A stretch of DNA of 64,000 nucleotides, from assembly GCA_965116115.1 (NCBI GenBank), contig OZ220486.1, positions 1,984,001 through 2,048,000 of the forward strand, read 5' to 3'. The stretch's first letter is position 1; every line of letters starts with the position of its first letter. This DNA comes from JAPOXR01 sp965116115 (lineage in GTDB: Bacteria > Pseudomonadota > Alphaproteobacteria > Rhodobacterales > Rhodobacteraceae). The notes beneath the pieces are model-generated. The model searched no databases. It was not told the origin of the DNA and was given only the letters and a program-made list of their open reading frames with translations. Made by a program: the position numbers and the translations under genes. Below, piece by piece: positions 1 to 6,642 of this stretch.

Positions 1-1
1 G

Positions 2-535
2 CACGAGGGCAGTCGTGCGCTTGACCGCCGCGAATTGGCCTTCGCCCGGCGGTCGCATGACCTTAAACTCTATGGGCAGAGCCACATCAACGCGGCCTTC
101 ACATATACGAGGGCTTCGGGTAACCGGTTCAACGACGGCGACCGGGGCGCGTGGTATTGTGCCTGTGATATGCTGACGAGCGCACAAGAGGTCGGGTTTC
201 ACCGGACCCGTGAGTTGGGTTTCATTCGCCGCTGCGAGGACGAGGCGCGCTACGTGGAACTCCTGGCGGACTTCATCGGCGACTTTCCGGATCTGCACGG
301 GGAGACGCATCCGGCGCTCCATCCGGATCCCGAGCGAGGCTATCCGGCCGGCCAGCGCCTTGCCGCCAAACTGAGGGGAGAGGGGTATCGCGGGCTGATC
401 TACCCCTCCGTGCGCCATCCGGGCGGGCGATGCCTTGTCGCCTTCGATCCCGGGATCATCCAGAATGTCCGCCCGGGCGCGAGTTGGAAGCTTGTCTGGC
501 AAGGTGCGCCCGCGTTCACTGTCGAGGGGCTGTAG
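2..535 (+). CDS. RES-domain protein, 5' end outside window
   Basis: The frame is open from the first bases of the window to the stop at 533-535, so the true start lies upstream; the TTG at 35 is only the first possible start inside the window. The product looks like a RES-domain protein: an Arg in FTYTRASGNRF, a GAWYCA motif and a conserved Glu in SAQEVGFHRTRE are in the usual order, and the C-terminal GLIYPSVR and LVAFDP motifs fit the family. RES proteins are known as NAD+-degrading toxins, usually paired with an Xre/Cro-type antitoxin encoded just upstream. That antitoxin would be outside the window. Function is inferred from family membership. The gene lies directly beside a decayed IS256 copy, which suggests an accessory island. 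Confidence 0.75.
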   Translation, partial: HEGSRALDRRELAFARRSHDLKLYGQSHINAAFTYTRASGNRFNDGDRGAWYCACDMLTSAQEVGFHRTRELGFIRRCEDEARYVELLADFIGDFPDLHGETHPALHPDPERGYPAGQRLAAKLRGEGYRGLIYPSVRHPGGRCLVAFDPGIIQNVRPGASWKLVWQGAPAFTVEGL

Positions 536-591
536 CGTCCCCCGAAGGTTTCATGCAGTGCTTCAGCTTATCGCGCTAGAGTCAGAGTTCC

Positions 592-1448
592 TGACTTGAT
601 CCCCTTGCTGAGTCCCCTGTCTCCGTCGACGATGAACAGATAACAGCCCTCGGGATCAAGCCCGCGCTCGATCAGATCATCAAGCTGAGCCTACACGACC
701 GCGGTGTTCTCCGTCGCGTCGTCAAATGATGGCCAGCGGGCGTTTACGCCCGGCCGCGTCAATGCCGACGGCCCCGGTCATCAGCAGGCGGTCGCTCACG
801 CGCAGCCCGCCGATCTGAATCGTGACGAGAGCTGTATCCGACAGATCAGAAGTCATCCATTCATCAAACTTTGCCTGCGTCAGAGCCTTGAACCGGCGGG
901 ACACGGCTGATTCCGACAGGCCGCAGCCCGATCCGCACGGAACCCCGGTCTCGGGAATCCACATGGCCCAGCGGGGCTTGCGCATCGCTGCGCCTGCCGT
1001 CATCAAGTTCACCAACCATTGGTCGAGATAGCAGTCCGCGGAGACCTCTTCCCAGCTCGAGGGACATCTCCTTGCCCGCAGCCTTGAAGCGGAGCCGGGG
1101 ACGGTCGCGACCTTGACACCGTGAAACCCAGCCCAGGAACGCGTATGGCACTGGCGGCGCTCCGGCTTGTCAGGAGAATGACTGTAACGCTTCCCAGCGA
1201 GCCGGTCGGCGTCCTCGCTCATCATCTGCCTCAGATGCGCGATGCGCGTTGCCAGACAGAATTTCTCGAAATTCTTCGTCACCTCTTCGACGAGCGCGTT
1301 GATGTTCAAATCGCTGGCAGAGGAGCGGGGGAATGTGCTGGTGGTCTTCATGGTGTTGCTTCCTTTTCTTCATTAAACCCCCAAGTTCGATGCCCGGAGG
1401 AGGCAACACCGCCTATATCAAAGTTTCTACATTAGGCGGGACATTCCC
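592..1448 (-). mobile_element. Decayed IS256-family element (copy 1)
   Basis: Minus-strand remnant of the IS256 transposase that occurs in near-complete form at 42092-43526 and 60467-61901. The N-terminal part (722-1351) is recognisable from MKTTSTFPRSSAS to the first DDE segment, and a second short stretch (about 592-720) keeps LDDLIERGLDPEGCYLF and IVDGD in another frame. Frameshifts are visible near 1085-1120 and 720, and the last two thirds of the catalytic region are missing. The right terminal repeat is still faintly visible as GGGACATTCCC (1438-1448). At the codon where the other two copies carry TAA, this copy still has GAA (SSWEEVSAD), so it preserves the ancestral sense codon. Confidence 0.85.
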
Positions 1449-1520
1449 TGAGATCGGCTGTTCGTATTCGAAGATGGGCCGTGAATTTGCCCTCAACACG
1501 GTGCGACGTTGGCATCGCGG

Positions 1521-2078
1521 TTAAAGGACATCTGCATAAATCCGAAGCTCTGAAGCGAGCTTTATCATGCCCATCCTTTCATATGCGTCTAAATGCTCTT
1601 CCCTTGATCTAGGCGTGCGTACCAGCGCGGCCCGGTGGTCTCGGACAGTGCCAGGGTAAAGGTTAAAGAGGCCCAAGGCGAATTGGTCCGGATGCTGAGC
1701 TTCAATCTTGTAGGGGTCAAGTCGCTCCTGCGGAAAGTCCTTCAAATTTTGTGTGATGATCACATCGGCCTTCCCGCTGATGGCAGCTGCCAGAATATGT
1801 CGGTCGCTTGGATCCGGCGGGCTCAAGCCTTCAATGAGCGGTTCAAACCCTGCTACCAACGCATCCGGAAAATGACGGTCCATCGTGTTCCGGGTTCGCT
1901 GGAGTTGATCCGCGGTTAAATCGGGTCGGTCTTTTAGTACGTTTCGAATCCACTCTTCATGGACCATGGCGCTCCAAAGAACGCGATAGAGATTGCGATC
2001 GGTGAGCCGAAGAAGGAGGTCTCGGAGACCAGCGGGGTAGATGACATTGGCATCTAGAAACGCAGTGAACCGATCCAT
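1521..2078 (-). CDS. PIN-domain toxin (VapC-like)
   Basis: A 185-residue PIN-domain protein. The N-terminal FLDANVIYPAGLRDLLLRL carries the first conserved Asp, HEEWIRNVL the conserved Glu, and DRHILAAAI-SGKADVIITQNLKDF the remaining acidic residues, so the Mg-dependent RNase core looks complete. The C-terminal part matches the fixed pattern of PIN proteins that are paired with an excisionase-type HTH antitoxin. The ATG at 2076-2078 lies inside the 3' end of the antitoxin gene in another frame. Expected activity is RNA cleavage that slows growth when the antitoxin fails. The exact target cannot be read from sequence. Confidence 0.8.
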   Translation of the reverse strand: MDRFTAFLDANVIYPAGLRDLLLRLTDRNLYRVLWSAMVHEEWIRNVLKDRPDLTADQLQRTRNTMDRHFPDALVAGFEPLIEGLSPPDPSDRHILAAAISGKADVIITQNLKDFPQERLDPYKIEAQHPDQFALGLFNLYPGTVRDHRAALVRTPRSREEHLDAYERMGMIKLASELRIYADVL

Positions 2079-2454
2079 GCCCTAATTGAAGGCCAAACTC
2101 TTGATCGAGTTCCGTTAGCTCGTCAAGTGCCTCACGGCGCACGCCGACCTTCCGGTGTGGGATCTCCGCCTCGTCAAGCAGCTGAACAAGATGCGTCCGC
2201 GATACATTCAGAAGATCAGCTGCTTGTTGAGTTGTCAGTTCGGCCTCGGCATGGACAGGCATCAGCGTCACCGCATTGCCACGCGCCATCTGTTCCAGGA
2301 TATTAAGGAGCAATCGCACCGCAGCGACCGGCAACTCGACGTTCACGGCTCCTTTCGGGCCAAAATACGCCGGTACAGTCTCCGCGTTGCTAATGACGGA
2401 GGCAATCTGACGGCTAGTCTCAGCGGCAAGCGCTGCTTCCTTGTCGGTTGGCAT
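1957..2454 (-). CDS. Excisionase-type HTH antitoxin, probably damaged
   Basis: The partner of the PIN toxin. Residues around 73-105 form a helix-turn-helix of excisionase type (TTQQAADLLNVSRTHLVQLL) followed by EIPHRKVG. Members of this family usually continue with HRR-IRxxDL-xY and a linker of about 20 residues before REALDELTEL; here KVGV runs straight into RREALDEL, so an in-frame deletion of the HTH wing and linker is likely. The frame then runs on for about 40 residues over the toxin start, encoding an unrelated-looking tail, where relatives stop a few codons after the LTELDQEFG motif; a late frameshift would explain this. Whether the product still neutralises the toxin is open. Confidence 0.6.
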   Translation of the reverse strand: MPTDKEAALAAETSRQIASVISNAETVPAYFGPKGAVNVELPVAAVRLLLNILEQMARGNAVTLMPVHAEAELTTQQAADLLNVSRTHLVQLLDEAEIPHRKVGVRREALDELTELDQEFGLQLGHGSVHCVSRCQCHLPRWSPRPPSSAHRSQSLSRSLERHGP

Positions 2455-2512
2455 ACCAGCTCAACTCCCTATTAAGACGGCGAGGTTTATGGCCGATCTC
2501 CTTCCCACTGGA

Positions 2513-2738
2513 ATATAGGTCATAAACGACGCAGACGAAACTCTGATTTTGCGCGAGGGCTGAAGAGATTTCAGCCCTTTGCTCTGACATTTGACAACGT
2601 TCAAGCGGACGGAATCCGGAACTGGTTCTTATCGCGGTAAAGATCGACGAGCGGGCGGCTGCCTGCTGGAGCGAGGACGGGAGGCCCGTTTCAGCTAGAT
2701 AATTTCTTGAACATCTCTTCGGAGATCGGTCCGGGATG
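2513..2738 (+). repeat. 226-bp direct repeat, copy 1 (hsdR fragment)
   Basis: This stretch is repeated almost base for base at 4231-4456 in the same orientation and with the same length. Its last third reads on the plus strand as KIDERAAACWSEDGRPVSA-stop-FLEHLFGD, which resembles the region just before the C-terminal domain of EcoEI-type HsdR subunits. At 2738 the similarity ends abruptly and an IS110 remnant begins, whereas copy 2 continues into more hsdR sequence. Confidence 0.85.
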
Positions 2739-3038
2739 CATACCTGCCCGAGTTGGACAACCTGACCAAAGAAGAGGCCGCGGCCATCGTTGGGCTGGCC
2801 CCATATGCGAAAGACTCAGGGAACTATCAGGGCCGTTGCCACGTCGCAGACGGACGCAAGGATGTGCGGGCGAGCCTCTGCATGGCGGCACTGCCTGCCC
2901 TATTTTGCAGCCAAATTAAAGACGCGGGGCAAACCATCAAAAGTGATCCTCATCGCCATCATGCGCAAGCGTATCGTGATCATGGACGCTGTCCTCGAAG
3001 AAGGGCAGGCGTCAAATCGCTGCGACGCAGCATCATAA
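2739..3038 (+). pseudogene. IS110-family transposase C-terminal remnant
   Basis: Plus-strand remains of the transposase_20 domain of an IS110-type enzyme. LPELDNLTKEEAAAIVGLAP-YAKDSGNYQG and GRKDVRASLCMAALPAL match the typical order TRKQAASLAGLAP, RDSG, GR, VRAALYMA. Near 2905 the frame shifts by one and the protein continues as YFAAKLKTRGKPSKVILIAIMRK, the usual end of the family. The N-terminal RuvC-like DEDD domain is absent. The fragment is fused directly to the hsdR repeat, so it marks an old insertion or recombination junction. Confidence 0.8.
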
Positions 3039-3137
3039 CGACTCCCGCCATTCGCTGCGGGCTGTTCGAACGAGTAAGAGGCGGGATAAAACTGACATTG
3101 CTCCGATCAGGTCACATGACCGCATTTTCGGCCAAGT

Positions 3138-3166
3138 TTGACATGCAGTAAAAATACTGCATATCT
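3138..3166 (+). promoter_or_regulatory. Sigma-70 promoter overlapped by 20-bp operator
   Basis: A consensus -35 box TTGACA (3138-3143) is followed after 17 bases by ATATCT (about 3161-3166). Between them lies the perfect palindrome ATGCAGTAAAAATACTGCAT (3143-3162), 8-base arms around AAAA. It sits 11 bases before the ATG of the ArsR-type regulator at 3174, which is where an autorepressor of this class would bind. Transcription would start within a few bases of the ATG, and no Shine-Dalgarno sequence is seen, so the mRNA may be leaderless. Confidence 0.7.
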
Positions 3167-3173
3167 GTCGCTG

Positions 3174-3482
3174 ATGACGGATGAGCCGCTCGACATCATT
3201 TTCAAGGCTCTTTCTGACAGCACGCGTCGCCGCATCATCGATCATCTGAGCAAACAACCTGCTCAGTCATTGTTCGAGGTATGCGTCGCTTCGGTTGCAG
3301 AGGACGGTATTGCTTTGTCCCGTCAGACGGTCTCCCAGCATCTCGCCGTTTTAGAAAAGGCTGGGTTGATCGAGACAACATGGAAAGGACGGACGAAAGC
3401 CCATTCATTGAGCATCAACGAAGATCATATCGCTGCTGCATCGTGGCTCATGAAATACAAACAGAACGGAGAGAAAACGTGA
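3174..3482 (+). CDS. ArsR/SmtB-family winged-helix repressor
   Basis: A 102-residue regulator starting MTDEPLDIIFKALSD. The pattern DIIFKALSDSTRRRIIDHLS, then ALSRQTVSQHLAVLEKAGLI and a basic wing ending in KAHSL is typical of ArsR-family repressors. No CxC metal-binding motif of the ArsR or SmtB type is seen in the recognition helix, so the inducer may be a small molecule rather than a metal. An upstream ATG at 3138 exists in the frame but lies inside the promoter. The stop overlaps the GTG start of the VOC gene by three bases, so both are surely co-transcribed and translationally coupled. Confidence 0.85.
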   Translation: MTDEPLDIIFKALSDSTRRRIIDHLSKQPAQSLFEVCVASVAEDGIALSRQTVSQHLAVLEKAGLIETTWKGRTKAHSLSINEDHIAAASWLMKYKQNGEKT

Positions 3483-3877
3483 AAATCTATGTGACCAGCG
3501 TCTTTGTCGATAACCAAGACAGCGCTGAGAAATTCTACACTGACGTCCTCGGCTTTACGGTGAAGAACAATACCCCATTGGGTGATAATCGTTGGCTGAC
3601 AGTCGTGTCGAATGAGGAGCCTGAAGGAATTGAGTTGCTGCTTGAGCCAAGCGACCATCCTGCCGTGAAACCCTACAAAGAAGCACTGGTTTCCGATGGC
3701 ATTCCTGCCCACTCTTTTCAGGTAAAAGATCTTGATGCGGAGCGAAAAAGGTTGGGCGATCTGGGCGTGGAGTTTACTGTTGAGCCGATGGATGCCGGGC
3801 CTGTCCGGATGGCGATCTTCGACGACACCTGTGGAAACCTTATTCAGCTGATCCAGATGGTGGACGCTGCCCAATAG
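3479..3877 (+). CDS. VOC (glyoxalase/bleomycin-resistance) family protein
   Basis: A 132-residue single-domain vicinal-oxygen-chelate protein. It starts at GTG 3479, overlapping the regulator's stop as GTGA. The family pattern is present: VKIYVTSVFVDNQDSAEKFYTDVLGF, GDNRWLTV, a central HSFQVKDLDAERKRL, and the end MAIFDDTCGNLIQLIQ where the final Gly-Asn-Leu supplies a metal ligand environment. VOC proteins act as lyases, dioxygenases or antibiotic-sequestering proteins, and dimerise to build the site. Being under an ArsR-type repressor suggests induction by its substrate. The substrate cannot be named from sequence. Confidence 0.85.
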   Translation: MKIYVTSVFVDNQDSAEKFYTDVLGFTVKNNTPLGDNRWLTVVSNEEPEGIELLLEPSDHPAVKPYKEALVSDGIPAHSFQVKDLDAERKRLGDLGVEFTVEPMDAGPVRMAIFDDTCGNLIQLIQMVDAAQ

Positions 3878-4038
3878 TCAATGTGATACAGTCGGCATGA
3901 TCTCGACCCGTACGGCGATACCAGCCGTTCGGTTAAACCGCAGAATCCGGTAGAAGGGGCTCAAAGCTCGAATTCGCCGCACAAAACACGAACGGCTGCT
4001 CTGCTGAAGTCGCATGGGCAGATAGCGTTCCGACAGAA

Positions 4039-4166
4039 GAGTAGTCTGACACAGCAGAATTGACGGTAAAAACAGGTTGAGAGAAGAAACCGGAAACAAC
4101 AAGCTTGGTATACTGGAGCGTCTACTTCACTATTTTCATCCATCAATATAACAATGTCGGACTAAG
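4039..4166 (+). repeat. MITE copy A (IS630-derived)
   Basis: About 128 bp beginning AGTAGTCTGACACAGCAGAA and ending AACAATGTCGGACTAAG. The same sequence recurs, inverted, at 16449-16581 and, more degenerate, at 43535-43666. Its outer ends match those of the IS630-family element at 35113-39238. It has no coding capacity. The 3878-4038 stretch to its left and 4167-4230 to its right hold no gene I recognise. Confidence 0.75.
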
Positions 4167-4230
4167 AGGTCTGTGCGCTCTTTGCCGATGCTTTCGTTGA
4201 GACCGGGTGTTGGCCAAAGCAACACGGTAG

Positions 4231-4920
4231 ATATAGGCCATAAACGACGCAAACGAAACTCTGATTTTGCGCGAGTGCTGAGGGGGTTTCAGCCCTTTGC
4301 TTTGACATTCGGCAACGTTCGAGCAGACGGAATCCGAAACTGGATCTTATCGCGGTTAAGATCGACAAGCGGGCGGCTAACTGCTGGAGCGCGGACGGGA
4401 GGCCGATTTCAGCCAGATAATTTCTTGAACATCTTTTCGGAGATCGGTTCGGGATGATGGCCGACAAAGATAAACTTCGGTTGATTTGGAGCGACCCGGA
4501 CAGCAGGATAATTTTCCTTACACAACTTGAAAAGCGCAGCTGCGACCAAGACAAGCTGAATGATATTCGCCAACTCGTCGACGCCTCCGACAGTGATCTG
4601 TTCGATGTTTTGGCCTATGTCCTTATGCAAGCGAGCCGATGACATGCGCTGATCGCGCTCAACGTGTAAGAGAGGGCGAACTGGACGAGGTCTAGGACGG
4701 ACTGCGCGAATTTCTGATCGGCATACTTGAAGACTGCGAGCGGAGCAGGGCGGGCGGGCTGGCCCGCGAAAAATTTTTTGAGTTTCTGATTGCCCGCTGC
4801 GGATCAGTCATGGAGAGCAAACCGGCACTCGGAGAGCTTGGCGCTGTTTTGGGGCGTTCAGGGAGATGCAGCATGAGCTTTACCGCGCACCTCTTTAGGC
4901 GGTTTCCCGACACAGCGGCG
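4231..4920 (+). pseudogene. hsdR: 3' end of type I restriction subunit hsdR, broken
   Basis: A plus-strand remnant of the C-terminal domain of an EcoEI-type HsdR subunit (motor/endonuclease subunit of a type I restriction complex). FLEHLFGD leads into MADKDKLRLIWSDPDSR and then KLNDIRQLVDASDSDLFDVLAYVL, the hallmark of this domain. After 4642 the frame shifts and continues as ADRAQRVREGELDEV-stop-DGLREFLIGILEDC and EKFFEFLIARCGSVMESK up to about 4830-4900. At least one TAG, one TAA before FLEHLFGD and two frameshifts are present. The N-terminal nuclease and helicase domains, hsdM and hsdS are not in the window. The first 226 bases duplicate 2513-2738. Confidence 0.75.
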
Positions 4921-5063
4921 AATCCTCGGCATCTTTGTGCGGGCCTCTGGCATTGCAATGCCGCCAAAACCCGCCGTCGCTTCAAAAGCGCTGCCGCAAT
5001 CTTCTCAGATCAGTTCCCTGTCCCCGCATGTCGCCCCGATTTTCCGCGGCCGGACCGGGCTAT

Positions 5064-6545
5064 TCAGATGCCCAGCTTCCGGTTCACGAGTTCATTGACC
5101 GTTTTCGGATTGGCTTTGCCGTTCGTCGCCTTCATCACTTGACCGACGAAAAAGCCGGCGACCCTCGGGTTGGACTTCGCTTTTTCCGCCTGCGCCGGAT
5201 TGTCCCGCAGAACTTTATCTACGGCAGCTTCGATCAGTTTGGCGTCGGTCAGCTGCTTCATGCCCCGCCTCTCGGCGATCTCCGCCGGGCTGCCGCCTTC
5301 TTCCCAGACGATTTCAAACAGTTCCTTCGCCATTTTTCCCGAGATCAAGCCGCCGCTGATCAAATCCATGATCTGTCCTAGCTGCTCTGCCGACACGGGA
5401 CTGTCTTCGATGGCAAGAGAGTTTTTGTTCAGCCGCCCGAACAGTTCATTGATCACCCAGTTCGCCGACCGCCTTCCGTCGCGACCATCCGCGGCCGTTT
5501 CGAAATAATCGGCGCTCCGCGGTTCGGCGGTCAGCCTGAAGGCATCATCCCTGCTGATTCCGTATTGACTGACGAAGCGGTCGATTTTTTCGTCCGGCAG
5601 TTCCGGAAGGCCGGCGGCGATGCCGTCGATCCATTCCTGGTCGAGTTCCAGAGGCAGCAGGTCAGGGCAGGGGAAGTAGCGGTAGTCGTGCGCTTCTTCC
5701 TTGGAGCGCATTGACCGGGTTTTGCCGGAAGCGGGATCGAACAGGCGCGTCTCCTGACTGACCTGTCCGCCGTCTTCAAGCAGCGCGACCTGGCGTCGCG
5801 CCTCGCAGTCGATCGCCTGCTGGATAAACTTCGTGGAGTTCATGTTCTTGATTTCGCATCTGGTGCCGAAATCCTCTGATCCGGCGGGACGCACTGAAAC
5901 GTTCACATCAGCCCGCAGGTTGCCGTTCTGCATGTTGCCGTCGCAGGTGCCCAGATAGCGCATGATCTGCCGGAGCTTGAGAATATAGGCCGCCGCCTCG
6001 TCGGGGCTGCGGATATCCGGACACGACACGATCTCCATCAAGGCGATGCCGGTGCGGTTCAGATCCACGAACGAGAGGTTCGGATCCATGTCATGCAATG
6101 ATTTTCCTGCATCCTGCTCAAGATGGATATGGCCGATCCGTACTTTCCGTATGCCGGCTCCGCCCATATCTACGGACACCTCTCCGGGGCCGGCGATGGG
6201 GTGGTACAGCTGGGAAATCTGGTAGCCCTGCGGCAGGTCCGGATAAAAATAGTTTTTCCGGTCGAACACGGAATACCGGTTGATTCCTGCATTCAGTCCG
6301 AGGCTGGTTTTCACCGCCTGCTCAACGCAGAATTCATTGATTACCGGCAGCATGCCCGGCATCGCGGCGTCGATCAGATCCACATTGGTGTTGGGTTCGG
6401 CCCCGAATTCGGTTGAAGCCGGCGAAAACAGTTTGGACCGGGACGCGATCTGGGCGTGGACCTCAAGTCCGATCACCATTTCCCAGTCTCTGTTGATTCC
6501 CTGAATGATTCTGGGCGGCGGCTCGCATATATCTCCGTCATTCAT
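5064..6545 (-). CDS. gatB: Asp/Glu-tRNA(Asn/Gln) amidotransferase subunit B
   Basis: A 493-residue GatB of full length. It transfers ammonia from GatA to misacylated Glu-tRNA(Gln) or Asp-tRNA(Asn) inside the GatCAB complex in the cytoplasm. The signature DRKNYFYPDLPQGYQISQLY is intact, as are the N-terminal VIGLEVHAQI, the RADVNVSVRP segment with its acidic residues, the helical domain and the C-terminal YqeY-like domain ending in NPKTVNELVNRKLGI. The ATG at 6543-6545 is used here; a start a few codons later is possible because WEMVIGLEVHAQ is the conserved beginning. gatA and gatC are not adjacent. pepN follows upstream in the same direction with a gap of 97 bases. Confidence 0.95.
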   Translation of the reverse strand: MNDGDICEPPPRIIQGINRDWEMVIGLEVHAQIASRSKLFSPASTEFGAEPNTNVDLIDAAMPGMLPVINEFCVEQAVKTSLGLNAGINRYSVFDRKNYFYPDLPQGYQISQLYHPIAGPGEVSVDMGGAGIRKVRIGHIHLEQDAGKSLHDMDPNLSFVDLNRTGIALMEIVSCPDIRSPDEAAAYILKLRQIMRYLGTCDGNMQNGNLRADVNVSVRPAGSEDFGTRCEIKNMNSTKFIQQAIDCEARRQVALLEDGGQVSQETRLFDPASGKTRSMRSKEEAHDYRYFPCPDLLPLELDQEWIDGIAAGLPELPDEKIDRFVSQYGISRDDAFRLTAEPRSADYFETAADGRDGRRSANWVINELFGRLNKNSLAIEDSPVSAEQLGQIMDLISGGLISGKMAKELFEIVWEEGGSPAEIAERRGMKQLTDAKLIEAAVDKVLRDNPAQAEKAKSNPRVAGFFVGQVMKATNGKANPKTVNELVNRKLGI

Positions 6546-6642
6546 ACTGCAGTCACTCCAATTCGATCATCCGCCCGGCCGCAGCCGGATATACCGGCAT
6601 CCGCCGCCCGCCGTCCACGAGGTCGGGAAAGGCTTCGGCGGT

